Assembly (NCBI RefSeq): GCF_000758605.1
Contig: NZ_CP009282.1
Span: forward strand, 1,178,001-1,242,000
Direction of reading: 5' to 3'
Source of the DNA: Paenibacillus sp. FSL R5-0912
GTDB taxonomy: Bacteria > Bacillota > Bacilli > Paenibacillales > Paenibacillaceae
Length of the DNA stretch: 64,000 bases
In this document: positions 28,001 through 37,484 of the stretch, one piece after another
Position numbering within the stretch: the stretch's first letter is position 1
Layout of the letters: the number at the start of each line of letters is the position of its first letter
Notes under the pieces: model-generated
What the model was told of the DNA's origin: nothing
Database searches by the model: none
Seen by the model: only the letters and a program-made list of their open reading frames with translations
Position numbers and translations under genes: made by a program

Positions 28001-29670
28001 GCAAGGTATATCCTTGGGTTGCCGAAGTCCGCGGCTCTACAGCAGGTGTAGGTCTGATCTCACCGCCGCCACATCATGATATTTACTCGATTGAGGATTT
28101 GGCGGAGCTGATCTATGATCTGAAGAATGCCAATCCTCGTGCCAATATTAACGTTAAGCTTGTATCCGAAGTCGGCGTAGGTACCATTGCCGCCGGTGTG
28201 GCCAAAGGCCGTGCCGATATTATCCTGATCAGCGGTTATGACGGCGGCACCGGTGCTTCACCGATGAACTCCATCCGTCATGCCGGACTTCCTTGGGAGC
28301 TGGGTCTGGCTGAGACGCACCAGACACTGATGCTGAACAATCTGCGCGACCGTGTTGTGCTGGAAACAGACGGCAAGATGCTCAGCGGGCGTGATCTGGC
28401 AGTAGCTGTTCTGCTTGGCGCCGAAGAATACGGCTTCGCTACTGCACCGCTGGTAGCTGTAGGCTGTATCATGATGCGTGTGTGTCAGATGGATACCTGC
28501 CCGGTCGGCGTTGCTACGCAGAATCCGGAGCTGCGCAAGAACTTCATGGGAGATCCGCAGCATGTCGTTAACTTCATGACCTTTGTAGCACAGGATCTGC
28601 GTGAGATTATGGCAGAGCTTGGCTTCCGTACCATTGAGGAAATGGTCGGCCGCACGGATTGCCTGGATGCGGTTCAGGCTTCGACCCACTGGAAGAAGCA
28701 GGGCGTTGATCTGAGCAGCCTGCTGCACACACCGGCTATGCCGGAAGGAAGCACACGCTTCCGCAGCAAACACCAGAATCATGGCCTGGAAGAAACGCTG
28801 GATATGACTCACCTGCTCGATATTGCCGCTCCTGCACTGGAATCCGGCACAGCAGTTGAAGCATCTCTGCCGATCACGAACGTCAACCGTGCAGTGGGTA
28901 CGATTCTGGGCAGCGAGCTGACGCGCAAATATGGCGCAGCAGGTCTGCCGGATGACACCATCAAGCTGTATTTCACAGGCTCGGCCGGACAAAGTCTGGG
29001 CGCATTCGTACCGAAGGGCATCACGATTACGGTCGAAGGCGACTCCAATGACTATGTCGGCAAAGGGCTGTCCGGGGGCAAGCTGATTATCAGACCGTCC
29101 CGCAAGGCAACCTTTGCGGCAGAAGATAATATCATCATCGGAAATACGGCGCTGTATGGAGCAACTGGCGGCGAAGCTTATGTCAGCGGTATCGCCGGTG
29201 AACGCTTCGCAGTCCGCAACTCCGGGGCGAATGTAGTCGTTGAAGGCGTGGGTGACCACGGCTGCGAATACATGACTGGCGGCCGTGTAGTTGTTCTGGG
29301 TGAAACGGGCCGCAACTTTGCGGCAGGGATGTCAGGCGGTATCGCCTATGTATATGATCCAGACAGCACGTTCATCAAACGCTGTAACCTGGAAATGGTA
29401 TTGCTGGAGCGTGTGGAGGAGGCGGATGAAATCGCTGAGCTGCATGGCCTGATTACCCGTCATACCGAGCTTACAGACAGCAATGCGGGCAGAACGATTC
29501 TCGATTCATGGGATCAGGCCCTGCCGAAGTTTGCCCGTGTCATTCCGAAGGATTACAAACGGATGATGGAACAGATCCGCAAGGTGGAGCAGAATGGCCT
29601 GACCGGCGAAGCTGCCCTGATGGCTGCTTTTGAGGCGAATATGCGTGAGCTTGCCCGTGTCGGCGGCTAA
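25072..29670 (+). CDS. gltB: Glutamate synthase large subunit
   Basis: Transfers the amide of glutamine to 2-oxoglutarate. The 1532-residue length is normal for the large alpha subunit. Domains in order: N-terminal Ntn amidotransferase whose nucleophile is Cys 23 in KDACGMGF, so a 22-residue propeptide would be removed; central domain; FMN/2-oxoglutarate domain with [28 protein letters not shown] and [11 protein letters not shown]; the 3Fe-4S cysteines in [15 protein letters not shown]; and the C-terminal beta-helix of GxxGG repeats. Start ATG 25072 follows AAAGG; a TTG at 25066 is rejected. The small subunit gene gltD is not adjacent. Confidence 0.96.
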   Translation: MMRHTELPGKQGLYDPQFEKDACGMGFVAHIKGKPSHDIVSNALTMLFNMEHRGGQGSEPNSGDGAGIMLQIPHRFFAGEAAKLGFELPEQGHYGVGMIFLSHNEEIRARHEALLSEIIAEEGQQVLGYRDVPTFDEMLGKTAKAAKPYVRQVFIGRSEGIKDDLSFERKLYVIRKRAELSIRYGGAEEGESFYVPSLSCKKIVYKGMLTTVQVGQFYLDLQDEKLESAIALVHSRFSTNTFPSWERAHPYRFMIHNGEINTLRGNVNWMHARQSLFKSEVFGEDLGKIKPVVNPDGSDTAMFDNTFEFLYLSGRSLPHVAMMMVPEPWSNHDSMDGKKKAFYEFHSTLMEPWDGPAAMGFTDGVQIGAILDRNGLRPARYYVTKDDLIILSSEAGVLDIPAEDVLYKDRLRPGRMLLVDTKQGRIISDEEVKAEIAAEQPYQDWLDEHLISLDELPEAPELPNPKHDNVQQLQQSFGYTFEDLRKVLEPMASTGAEAVGSMGYDSPLAVLSDRPQRLYNYFKQMFAQVTNPPIDAIREELVTSTATTIGPERNLLKAEPESCRQISLDSPILSNEDFAKLRHVRRAGFKSMSIPILFPAELGAEGLRIALERMNEAADRVMAKGHNILILSDRGVDRDNAAIPALLAVSSLHHHLIRSGTRTKVSILLESGEPREVHHYALLLGYGVSAVNPYLAFESLDDMIGQGLLRGISHEKAVKNYIKAATKSVVKILSKMGISTIQSYRGAQIFEAVGLNSEFVDRYFTWTPSRIGGIGLEEVALEALASHNRAFTDKDGNDKVLDSGGEYQWRSDGEEHLFNPQTIHLLQHSVRSGDYEMYKKYAALVQGESEKHQTLRSMLQFKPANGPVPLDEVEPAESIMKRFKTGAMSFGSISKEAHETLAIAMNRIGGKSNTGEGGEDPARFIPDANGDSRRSAIKQVASGRFGVTSNYLVNADEIQIKMAQGAKPGEGGQLPGRKVYPWVAEVRGSTAGVGLISPPPHHDIYSIEDLAELIYDLKNANPRANINVKLVSEVGVGTIAAGVAKGRADIILISGYDGGTGASPMNSIRHAGLPWELGLAETHQTLMLNNLRDRVVLETDGKMLSGRDLAVAVLLGAEEYGFATAPLVAVGCIMMRVCQMDTCPVGVATQNPELRKNFMGDPQHVVNFMTFVAQDLREIMAELGFRTIEEMVGRTDCLDAVQASTHWKKQGVDLSSLLHTPAMPEGSTRFRSKHQNHGLEETLDMTHLLDIAAPALESGTAVEASLPITNVNRAVGTILGSELTRKYGAAGLPDDTIKLYFTGSAGQSLGAFVPKGITITVEGDSNDYVGKGLSGGKLIIRPSRKATFAAEDNIIIGNTALYGATGGEAYVSGIAGERFAVRNSGANVVVEGVGDHGCEYMTGGRVVVLGETGRNFAAGMSGGIAYVYDPDSTFIKRCNLEMVLLERVEEADEIAELHGLITRHTELTDSNAGRTILDSWDQALPKFARVIPKDYKRMMEQIRKVEQNGLTGEAALMAAFEANMRELARVGG

Positions 29671-29795
29671 TTATAAGTGGCAGTAGTAATTAATAATGAA
29701 CAGCCAGTCCGTATAGATAGCCCAATTCACCGCTGTTAATCGCTAATGATTGAGCATCCGTACCCGACTAGTTCAACATACTATGTCTCACGACC

Positions 29796-29842
29796 AAAGG
29801 GACAGTATCCTCTTCGTATACCGAAGGGATACTGTCCCTTTT
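29796..29842. terminator. Terminator after gltB
   Basis: AAAGGGACAGTATCC pairs with GGATACTGTCCCTTTT. It lies 125 bases after the gltB stop and can act in both directions. Confidence 0.85.
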
Positions 29843-29945
29843 ACTATTACTGCATATTTTTCCGGTTTTCAGGAAAAAGGAAAGTTGTGGTAGAATATAA
29901 AAATGTATGAAATGGGTTTTTGTTTTACACTAAGGTGAAAGTAGC

Positions 29946-30100
29946 GGAGGGGAAGTTTGGAACTGTAGGAGCGGTTGCGTCCGCCTTTGTCTGCGGATTT
30001 CCACCGCAAAAGCGGTATGAATCAAGAAATCTGCAGACAACAGCGGCCGGAAGTCCAGACATTCCCCGCAGTTACGACGGACACTTTAAGTAAAAAGATA
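29946..30100 (+). repeat. Dispersed structured repeat element, copy B
   Basis: Second copy of the element seen inverted at 16591-16746. Main stem: TTGTCTGCGGATTTC (29987-30001) with GAAATCTGCAGACAA (30026-30040), all 15 positions paired with one G-U. Inner hairpin: ACCGC/GCGGT. It ends about 37 bases before the ABC ATPase start at 30138, so it could be part of that gene's leader. The rest of the 29671-30137 gap holds only the gltB terminator and AT-rich sequence. Confidence 0.85.
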
Positions 30101-30137
30101 GCCCGTTTCATCCAAACCGACGAAAGGAAGTGAAGTT

Positions 30138-31064
30138 ATGCCGAATACGGCAGAAGTTGTGAAACCTGTGGCCAGCCTGATGGGGGTTACCAAAAAGATC
30201 GGCTCCAAAACGCTGATCAACGACTTGACCCTCGATATTCCGCCCGGGCAAATCTTCGGATTCCTGGGCCCGAACGGTGCCGGTAAAACAACTACCATCC
30301 GCATGATGGTAGGTCTCATCTCCATTAGCCGCGGGGATATACTCATCTGCGGACGCAGTATTAAAGATCATTTTGAAGAGGCGATAGCGAATGTAGGGGC
30401 TATTGTGGAGAATCCGGAAATGTACAAGTTTCTTACCGGATACCAGAACCTGCGCCAGTATGCCCGCATGGTCCCCGGTGTGACTAAGGAGCGGATTAAT
30501 GAAGTAGTAGAACTGGTAGGTCTCGGCCAGAGAATCAACGACAAGGTTAAGACCTATTCTCTGGGGATGCGCCAGCGGCTGGGTGTGGCCCAGGCACTGC
30601 TGCACCGGCCGAAGCTGCTGATTCTCGATGAGCCGACTAACGGGCTGGACCCGCAGGGCATCCGCGAGCTGCGCGATTATCTGCGCCTGCTGTGCCAGAA
30701 GGAAGGTACTACTGTTTTTGTCTCCAGTCATTTGCTCGCTGAAATGGAACTCATGTGTGATAGTGTGGCGATAATCCAGAACGGCCGCCTGATCGAAGTG
30801 AAACAGCTTAAAGCTGTAGGCAATGTGATGGTGCCGGTGGGTGAGACCCTGTTCGAAGTGGATCAGCCTGAAGCTGCGCTGGAACTGATGGGCCGTGGCG
30901 TGGTGAAGGACGGGGGCATTGCTGTAGAGGCGGTGCGGGAGGAAATTGCCGAGCTCAACGCGAAGCTGGTGGCCGGCGGAATTAAGGTGTACAGCATCAA
31001 GCCGCTGTTCCGGTCATTGGAAGATCAATTCTTGGAGATTACAGGAGGTGAAGGCATTGGGTGA
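30138..31064 (+). CDS. ABC transporter ATP-binding protein (BcrA/YxlF type)
   Basis: ATPase subunit of an ABC-2 exporter, 308 residues. Motifs: Walker A GPNGAGKTT (44-52), signature SLGMRQR (141-147), Walker B LLILDEP (160-166) with TNGLDP after it, and switch His in VSSHLLAEM. The C-terminal extension beyond residue 230 is usual for this subfamily. AAAGGAAG precedes ATG 30138. It overlaps the permease gene by 8 bases. The exported substrate is unknown; related systems give bacitracin or lantibiotic resistance. Confidence 0.92.
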   Translation: MPNTAEVVKPVASLMGVTKKIGSKTLINDLTLDIPPGQIFGFLGPNGAGKTTTIRMMVGLISISRGDILICGRSIKDHFEEAIANVGAIVENPEMYKFLTGYQNLRQYARMVPGVTKERINEVVELVGLGQRINDKVKTYSLGMRQRLGVAQALLHRPKLLILDEPTNGLDPQGIRELRDYLRLLCQKEGTTVFVSSHLLAEMELMCDSVAIIQNGRLIEVKQLKAVGNVMVPVGETLFEVDQPEAALELMGRGVVKDGGIAVEAVREEIAELNAKLVAGGIKVYSIKPLFRSLEDQFLEITGGEGIG

Positions 31065-31848
31065 GTTCGCTGCTCTCATACATAATGAGAATATCAAAAT
31101 TTACAGACGTCTGCGGACATGGATTATGCTGTTCATTCTGGCGGTTATGAGTGCGCTGTTTCCGGCGCTAATCCATTTCACCAGTGGGGGCAATGAGGTA
31201 ACGATCGGGTTATGGGACAGCTTCCAGACTACCGTAGCAATTGCTTTTTTCCTGAATACCATCTTCACAGCCCTGGTGGCTGCTGACTCCGTTGCGGGCG
31301 AATTCACCTGGGGAACGATTAAGCTGCTGCTGATCCGCCCTTGGAGCCGCTCCAAAATCCTGCTCTCGAAATATATATCGATGGTGCTCTTCAGCTTGTT
31401 CAGCACTCTACTGCTGATCGTGTTTGGTTATGGCTCAGCCCTGATCTTCTCGTCCTCAGCCGTGGATTCGTTAGGGGGCCCGACGATGGACTGGAGCCAG
31501 GGAGAATACGTTTTTCTGACGATTATGTGCGCCTACATTGAGCTGTTTCTCACAGCAGCCATTGCCTTTATGATCTCCAGCGTATTCCGTTCCAGCGGCC
31601 TTGCAATTGTACTGTCGCTGTCCATCATGTTCACCAAAGATATCTTTATCGCCATCTTCAGCCCGGAACGGTATGAGTGGGCCAACTATCTGATTTTTGC
31701 CCATATGAATCTAAGCGGCTATCTGCTGTCGGACACCGGCCCCGGAGGCGCTACATTAGGGTTCGCGATTGCTGTCCTCGCGGTGTATTACGTTATTTTC
31801 ATGCTCGTCTCATGGATTGTATTCCGTAAAAGAGATGTAGCTGCTTAA
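31057..31848 (+). CDS. ABC-2 type transporter permease
   Basis: Membrane partner of the ATPase before it, 263 residues with about six hydrophobic segments. The frame is open far upstream, but AGGAGGTG at 31043-31050 points to a TTG start at 31057, inside the last codons of the ATPase gene, which gives MGEFAALIHNENIKIYRRLRTW, a typical N-terminus for this family (cytoplasmic helix before the first membrane segment at about residues 20-40). The 8-base overlap implies translational coupling. Confidence 0.85.
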   Translation: MGEFAALIHNENIKIYRRLRTWIMLFILAVMSALFPALIHFTSGGNEVTIGLWDSFQTTVAIAFFLNTIFTALVAADSVAGEFTWGTIKLLLIRPWSRSKILLSKYISMVLFSLFSTLLLIVFGYGSALIFSSSAVDSLGGPTMDWSQGEYVFLTIMCAYIELFLTAAIAFMISSVFRSSGLAIVLSLSIMFTKDIFIAIFSPERYEWANYLIFAHMNLSGYLLSDTGPGGATLGFAIAVLAVYYVIFMLVSWIVFRKRDVAA

Positions 31849-31903
31849 TGTGGTACAAGGCTGTACAAGGACTGGAAGCAAGCATATGCGGGGTTATGCC
31901 CGC

Positions 31904-32353
31904 TCAGCCTGCTTCCAATTTGTTCTGTTTATGGGAACCCCGCTCACCTGCCTTGTCCGCAGAATCACCTGCCTGAAGCCCGCCCGCTGTCTTTGTGGCG
32001 GGCTGTTCGGCCATGGCCACAGATCCGTTCAGCACGCTGCCTTCCATAATACTCAGCGCACCGGCCGCAATATTACCGTGCAGCTGTCCGGTTTCGGTCA
32101 TGATCAGCTTCTGATCAGCGGTCACGTTGCCGTAGACCTTGCCGGCGATAATAATCTCCTGTGCCTTAATGCTGGAGTGAACGGTTCCCTGTTCACCGAT
32201 CGTAACTGTCCCCTGACACAGGATTTCCCCGCTGAAATTCCCTTCAATCCGCAGATTGGTATCGCAATGGACTTTACCTTCAAGTGTGCCTCCATGTCCG
32301 ATAAGTGAATCGGTCGATTTATAGGGAGCACTTTGTCTACGTTTGTTCCACAT
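31904..32353 (-). CDS. Bactofilin (polymer-forming cytoskeletal protein)
   Basis: Small beta-helical protein that self-assembles into filaments at the membrane. The 149-residue product has a short basic start and a central bactofilin domain (about 18-110) of hydrophobic beta-helix repeats (GHGGTLEGKVHCDTNLRIEGNFSGEILCQGTVTIGEQGTVHSSIKA...). A proline-poor polar tail follows. AAGGAGG before an ATG at 32353 sets the start, which is 22 bases after the M23 peptidase stop. Pairing of a bactofilin with an M23 peptidase is a recurring arrangement, in which the filament positions the wall hydrolase. Confidence 0.88.
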   Translation of the reverse strand: MWNKRRQSAPYKSTDSLIGHGGTLEGKVHCDTNLRIEGNFSGEILCQGTVTIGEQGTVHSSIKAQEIIIAGKVYGNVTADQKLIMTETGQLHGNIAAGALSIMEGSVLNGSVAMAEQPATKTAGGLQAGDSADKAGERGSHKQNKLEAG

Positions 32354-32375
32354 GCCTGCATTCCTCCTTGTATTC

Positions 32376-33602
32376 TTAAGGTTTAACATAATTCAACGGA
32401 TTCACCGGCTTATTCTGCTTCACAACCTGGAAATGGAGATGGGGACCCGTGCTGCGTCCGGTGTTGCCGAGCATGCCAATTTGCTCCCCTTTGCTGACCT
32501 TGTCACCGGGCGAGACCACCATGCCGTTCAAATGCATATACCAGGTTTCCAGCCCGTTCGCATGTTTGATAATGATATATTTGCCTCTGGCGCCCAGCTG
32601 GTCGGCAGAGGTGACCACACCTTCCATCGCTGCGTATACAGGGTCACCGATGCGGCCGGCAATGTCGATTCCGGAGTGGTAGGCGGAGACACCCTTGAAG
32701 GGATCGGAACGATAACCGAAGCTGGAGGTGATCACCTTCGAGCCTGTGGGCCATAGAACAGCCGGGGCCAGTCTCGCTTTTTCTTCATGTGCCTTCTTGG
32801 CTTGCAGGTTAGCTTCCAGAGTATTGGCTTTTTCGGCCTCTGTAATCGTAGTGGAGATACGGCTGACCATTTCGTTCAGCATCGTTTTTATTTCTTCGTA
32901 GTCGTCTCTTGTTTCCTGAACCAGCTCCAGCGGGTCATTGGCATACACAGCGATGTACTCCCCGCCAACCTGGGAGGGGACTGTACTTCCTAATGCAGCG
33001 GTAACTACACCGAAACGGAAATCAACTGCAGACAGAGTACCGGCAGATGAGTCTGATGAAGGTTCTGCAAGGAACAAGGTCGTACTTGAACGGCCTAAGG
33101 TTCCCTTGACGTCTCCCGTAGTCCCGCTTGCAGCCACTTTGGCTGATGCAGCAATGAACGGCCGGCTGCTTGCAGCAGAAGCTGCAGAGGCTGTGGGTTC
33201 ATTGTCGTCTGTACCGGAAGAAGAGGTCGTCTCTTGCTCAATCAGCGACTGCAGCTGCTGCTCCAGTTCAGAGACACTCTTCAGCTTCTCTTTGATGGTC
33301 TGGGCTTCCTCCGAGAGCTCGGTCACCTGGCTGCGGAGCTGCAGCAGCGCCTGGTCCTTGTCGGCGACCTTAAGCTCCATCCGGATATTCGTCAACGATA
33401 GTGCTGCAGCTTCGGCCTCCAGCTCAGAAATGGACTGGGAGGCATGAATATGCATAGAGGTGACCAGACTGGAGAGGGAAAGGGCAGCCGCAGCAGGCAG
33501 GGCGAAGGCAAGCGGCTTGGACAGCTGCAGCTGTCTGACCGGCCGTCCGGCCTCACGGACGACGAGCAGCGTAATCTTTTTATGATCGGGCTGACTCTTC
33601 AT
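32376..33602 (-). CDS. M23-family peptidoglycan endopeptidase with coiled coil
   Basis: Membrane-anchored LytM-type endopeptidase, 408 residues. Single N-terminal membrane segment (about 28-48), coiled coil (about 55-125), serine/alanine-rich linker, second helical part, then the M23 domain at about 290-405. Zinc ligands are seen in YHSGIDIAG (H...D) and in GPHLHFQV (HxH); the catalytic-site His sits in YMHLNG, so the enzyme looks active. AGGAGA precedes ATG 33602. The bactofilin gene follows in the same operon. Confidence 0.92.
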   Translation of the reverse strand: MKSQPDHKKITLLVVREAGRPVRQLQLSKPLAFALPAAAALSLSSLVTSMHIHASQSISELEAEAAALSLTNIRMELKVADKDQALLQLRSQVTELSEEAQTIKEKLKSVSELEQQLQSLIEQETTSSSGTDDNEPTASAASAASSRPFIAASAKVAASGTTGDVKGTLGRSSTTLFLAEPSSDSSAGTLSAVDFRFGVVTAALGSTVPSQVGGEYIAVYANDPLELVQETRDDYEEIKTMLNEMVSRISTTITEAEKANTLEANLQAKKAHEEKARLAPAVLWPTGSKVITSSFGYRSDPFKGVSAYHSGIDIAGRIGDPVYAAMEGVVTSADQLGARGKYIIIKHANGLETWYMHLNGMVVSPGDKVSKGEQIGMLGNTGRSTGPHLHFQVVKQNKPVNPLNYVKP

Positions 33603-33815
33603 AACGTCTCCTTCCTGCGGCCTTTAGCAGCCGCGTGGTATGAACTGAGTGAATCCAGCATTGCTATATCGCGGGGCTCATCCGATTCGTCCTACTACTC
33701 TATGTATTCCATTCCTCTGGCGAACATGACAACGGTTTGTTTGAATAAAGAAGGTGAGTTACGGCAAGACCTGTAGTAGATCATCTTCAATAACATAACT
33801 TTTAGGAGGCCCGGA

Positions 33816-35246
33816 ATGAGGATATTCGCTGTTATCTTATGTCTTTTTATCATACAGATTGCCATTATCGTTATATCGGAGTTCCGCCGTCCGCAGAGGG
33901 CACTGGCCTGGATAATCATTACCTTCTGCTGTCCGCCGCTGGGGCTGCTGTTCTATTATTTCCTCGGGCGGGATTATTGGCAGAGCCGGAAGCTTGGTAA
34001 ACGGTGTGTGTCTCTGCTGAGGGAGATCCGCGCCCATGTTGCCGGCAAAATCCATATCGTCAAAAGCACGGCAGATACCGGGAATCCGGGTTTTGAGAAC
34101 CGTAAGGAGCTGCTGCATTTGCTATCAGGCCTGTCAGAAAGTCACATTACAAGCCATAATCAATGTCAGGTGCTCAATAATGCCGGAGATGCCTATAAGG
34201 CGATGCTGGATGTGATGGAGAATGCGCAAGAGCATATCCACATGGAATTTTATATTTTCCGGGATGATGATATTGGCAGGCAGTTTCAGGAGATTATGAT
34301 CCACAAGGCGCGTCAGGGGGTTAGGGTGCGTCTGCTTTGTGATGGGCTTGGGAGTCATCAGCTGAGCCGGAGATTCGTGAATACGCTCAAGAATGCAGGG
34401 GCGCAGGTTCACTTTTTTCTGCCTCCGCTTACTTCGCTGCTGGACCGCCGCTTCAATTACCGCAATCACCGCAAGATACTCGTGGTCGACGGGCTGACCG
34501 GCTTCACCGGGGGAATGAATGTAGGGGATGATTATCTGGGAAAAGACTCCAAGATGGGCTATTGGAGAGATACGCATCTTCGTCTTGAAGGGGATGCTGT
34601 ATATCATCTGCAATATGTGTTTCTCAAAGACTGGAGACTGGCAGCCGGTGACAGTATGAGCCATCCGCGTTTTTTTCCTGCTCATGCCTGCAGCGGACCG
34701 GATGCTGTACAGATTGTTGCTAGCGGGCCCGATGGGGCAATTGATGCCACACAGGAGATGTTTTTCGCTTCACTCTGTGCGGCGAAGGAGCGCATCTGGC
34801 TGACCTCCCCGTATTTCATTCCGGACCCTGCCATCTGCCGGGCGCTCAAGAATGCGGTGCTCAGCGGAGTGGATGTGAGGATCATTATCCCGGCGAAGCC
34901 GGACAACAAGCTGGTGTATAAGGCAACCCTGTCTTACCTGGAGAATCTGCAGGATGCCGGAGTGAAGTTCTACTGCTATACAAGAGGCTTCATGCACGCG
35001 AAAGTTATGATTATTGATGATGTACTGGCAACGGTAGGCAGTGCGAATCTGGACATGCGCAGCTTCTATTCCAACTTTGAACTGACGGCTGTTCTGCTCC
35101 GTCCGGCGATCATTGCGGAACTGGCAGAGGACTTCAGACAAGACCTGAAGCACAGCGAATTCATCGATCCCAAAAAGTTTATGAAGAGAGCGCATAATGT
35201 CAAATTGATTGAGGGGCTTTGTCAGCTCTTATCACCGCTTTTATGA
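33816..35246 (+). CDS. cls: Cardiolipin synthase
   Basis: Joins two phosphatidylglycerols to cardiolipin and glycerol at the membrane. The 476-residue length matches Firmicute Cls. It has two N-terminal membrane segments (about 3-20 and 30-50, with GLLFYYFLGRDYW) and two phospholipase D motifs: HRKILVVDGLTGFTGG (His 218, Lys 220, Asp 225) and HAKVMIIDDVLATVGSANLD (His 394, Lys 396, Asp 401). TAGGAGG precedes ATG 33816. It is divergent from the M23 gene with a 213-base spacer. Confidence 0.95.
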   Translation: MRIFAVILCLFIIQIAIIVISEFRRPQRALAWIIITFCCPPLGLLFYYFLGRDYWQSRKLGKRCVSLLREIRAHVAGKIHIVKSTADTGNPGFENRKELLHLLSGLSESHITSHNQCQVLNNAGDAYKAMLDVMENAQEHIHMEFYIFRDDDIGRQFQEIMIHKARQGVRVRLLCDGLGSHQLSRRFVNTLKNAGAQVHFFLPPLTSLLDRRFNYRNHRKILVVDGLTGFTGGMNVGDDYLGKDSKMGYWRDTHLRLEGDAVYHLQYVFLKDWRLAAGDSMSHPRFFPAHACSGPDAVQIVASGPDGAIDATQEMFFASLCAAKERIWLTSPYFIPDPAICRALKNAVLSGVDVRIIIPAKPDNKLVYKATLSYLENLQDAGVKFYCYTRGFMHAKVMIIDDVLATVGSANLDMRSFYSNFELTAVLLRPAIIAELAEDFRQDLKHSEFIDPKKFMKRAHNVKLIEGLCQLLSPLL

Positions 35247-35414
35247 CGTTAAATATGAAGTAAGCATCGTTTTTCGAAGGTTATATCATGTTCCATGCGT
35301 TATTTGAGCTTCCTTTATGATATAATAGGAATATAAGAAGCAAAGGGGAGAAAGCCTAGCTGTGAAGTCTGCTTTCGTATACTTCTTAGATATACTATTT
35401 ATAGGGGGAGTTCT

Positions 35415-36323
35415 ATGACTGTAAGCCAACAAATCTTTACGAGTGAGGAACAGAAGAAGCCTCAGAAATCAGGGGCTTTCAAGACAGCGAAGCTGGCCCA
35501 GCGGATTGTGATGATTATCATCGGAGCGGCCATGATGTCTGTTGCGCTTGAGATTTTTCTTGTTCCCAATGAGTTGATTGACGGCGGAATAACCGGTATT
35601 TCTATTATGTTGTCCCATATTTTCAATATACCTCTGGGTATTTTATTGACACTGCTTAACCTGCCGTTTCTGGTAATTGGTTATAAGCAGATTGGTAAGA
35701 CCTTTGCCTTATCTACTTTATTTGCGGTAGTTGTGATGTCCATCGGTACTCAATTGCTCCATCCTGTAAATCCGATTACGGTTGAACCGCTGCTTGCCGC
35801 AGTATTCGGAGGGGTAATTCTCGGAGTAGGGGTTGGACTCGTTGTACGTTATGGCGGATCGCTTGATGGTACAGAAATTGTGGCCATCCTTGTGTCCAAG
35901 AGGCTTCCGTTCTCTGTGGGAGAAGTTGTAATGTTCTTTAACCTGTTTATTCTTTCCAGCGCGGGCTTCGTTTTTGGCTGGAATAATGCCATGTTTTCAC
36001 TGATTGCCTATTATATTGCTTTTAAACTGATCGATATTACATTGGAAGGTCTGGATCAATCGAAATCGGTATGGATTATCAGTGATAAATTCCGTGATAT
36101 CGGTGAAGCATTGACGGAGCGTCTGGGACGTGGAGTAACGTATCTGGATGGTGAAGGCGGATTCTCCGGCGATAACAAGAAAGTTATCTTTGTAGTCATT
36201 ACCCGTTTGGAAGAAGCAAAGCTTAAGTCCATTGTAGAAGATTGGGATTCTGACGCATTCATCGCGATCGGCAATATCCATGATGTCAAAGGCGGCCGAT
36301 TTAAGAAAAAAGCAATCCATTAG
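35415..36323 (+). CDS. YitT-family membrane protein (DUF161/DUF2179)
   Basis: 302 residues with an N-terminal block of about five to six membrane helices (about 28-200) and a cytoplasmic C-terminal DUF2179-like domain (about 210-300). Motifs of the family: GGITGISIMLSH, GGSLDGTEIVAIL, VTYLDGEGGFSGDNKKVIFVVITRLEEAKLKSIVEDWDSDAFI. AGGGGGAG lies before ATG 35415. Function of YitT proteins is not established. A possible -10 TATAAT is at 35321-35326. Confidence 0.88.
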   Translation: MTVSQQIFTSEEQKKPQKSGAFKTAKLAQRIVMIIIGAAMMSVALEIFLVPNELIDGGITGISIMLSHIFNIPLGILLTLLNLPFLVIGYKQIGKTFALSTLFAVVVMSIGTQLLHPVNPITVEPLLAAVFGGVILGVGVGLVVRYGGSLDGTEIVAILVSKRLPFSVGEVVMFFNLFILSSAGFVFGWNNAMFSLIAYYIAFKLIDITLEGLDQSKSVWIISDKFRDIGEALTERLGRGVTYLDGEGGFSGDNKKVIFVVITRLEEAKLKSIVEDWDSDAFIAIGNIHDVKGGRFKKKAIH

Positions 36324-36454
36324 CGGGTACGGTATAACCGGAGCGCTTCCGAAGGAAGGTATATTTACGAACGTCAGAGTAATCAATGCGGCGGTCCTTG
36401 CTTGCTGCGCCGTATTCTCATATATAATACCTTCTGTCCATATGCTGGACGCCA

Positions 36455-36496
36455 AATAAGCCCGCAGCCTAGAGTATAGGTAACTGCGGGCTTATT
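36455..36496. terminator. Bidirectional terminator between yitT-like gene and LigD polymerase gene
   Basis: AATAAGCCCGCAG (36455-36467) pairs with CTGCGGGCTTATT (36484-36496). It separates the convergent genes. Confidence 0.8.
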
Positions 36497-36515
36497 GCTG
36501 TCTTCAGGGCCATTC

Positions 36516-37400
36516 TCAGGGCAGCTTGGCAATAATATCACCCACCCGCTGCGGAGGGACCTTGGCGATAAGATCGCCCATCCGGGCCAGACGCTCCTCA
36601 ATGTTCAGCAGATGGTAATCGGTAGGCTTGACGTTACGCTGCACTTCCTCCCACAGGAGGGGCGTTGAGACTGTTGCCAGCGGACGGGCCCGCGGGGTGT
36701 ATGGGGCAGCGAGAGTTTTGCCGCCGTAATGCTGGAGGTAATCGAAATAGATTTTGTCCCCGCGGTTTTTCTTCAGGCGCTCCAACGTGAACAGGTCGGG
36801 ACGCTTCTCCGTGACATAGCGGCCGACGAAATGACCTACCCGGCGCAGGCCGTCGAAGGTGACTCCCGGCTCCACCGGAACAATGATCTGCACTCCGGTG
36901 GCACCCGAGGTCTTGGGCACAGAGGCCAGCCCCAGTGACCTCAGTACTTCGCCTACCGTAGCGGCTGCCTCCATAATGCGCGGCTCGACCTCAAGCGAAG
37001 GGTCCAGATCAATCATCCATTCGCAGGGGAGCTCACTGCCCGCATAATGCAGCGAGGGATGGAATTCGAGCGCGGCCAGATTGCCGAGCCAGAGCAGCTC
37101 CGGGAGCCCCTGCAGCACAATATAGGTAATATTCTCATGAGTTGCTGTATGCACGAATTCCGGCAGCGGCTCGGGGGCATTCTTCTGGTAAAAGGACATC
37201 CCCGGAACACCATGAGGGTAGCGGATTACCGTGAGTAGCCGTCCCTGGCAGTAGCGCAGCAGATAAGGAGAGAGTGCGGCCAGCTTAAGCAAATATATCT
37301 GCTTGGTGATGCCGCGTTCGGGCCATAGCAGCTTATCCGGGTTCGTAATTCCGATCTCATGTCCGCCTGCGGTAATGGAGCCTCTGATCGTCTTCGGCAT
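36516..37400 (-). CDS. LigD-type DNA repair polymerase/primase domain protein (NHEJ)
   Basis: Fills gaps and adds ribonucleotides at broken ends in bacterial NHEJ. The 294-residue protein equals the stand-alone polymerase module of LigD: NPDKLLWPERGITKQIYLLKL, RYPHGVPGMSFYQKNAP, the catalytic Asp pair in CEWMIDLDPS, and SGATGVQIIVPVEP. It is the last gene of an operon ku - ligase - polymerase (transcribed leftward), with 84 bases between ligase stop and this start. In many bacteria these modules form one protein; here they are separate. Confidence 0.92.
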   Translation of the reverse strand: MPKTIRGSITAGGHEIGITNPDKLLWPERGITKQIYLLKLAALSPYLLRYCQGRLLTVIRYPHGVPGMSFYQKNAPEPLPEFVHTATHENITYIVLQGLPELLWLGNLAALEFHPSLHYAGSELPCEWMIDLDPSLEVEPRIMEAAATVGEVLRSLGLASVPKTSGATGVQIIVPVEPGVTFDGLRRVGHFVGRYVTEKRPDLFTLERLKKNRGDKIYFDYLQHYGGKTLAAPYTPRARPLATVSTPLLWEEVQRNVKPTDYHLLNIEERLARMGDLIAKVPPQRVGDIIAKLP

Positions 37401-37484
37401 GCGGTATCCTCCTTGTATAGAGTTATACGAGCTAAGATAAGGCGAGGCTTAGTCAGGGAAGGATCAGGCCCGGTGATCCCGTTA

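Noticed and set aside
28258..29259. 333-codon minus-strand ORF inside gltB
   Set aside because: Antisense shadow of a conserved glutamate synthase domain.
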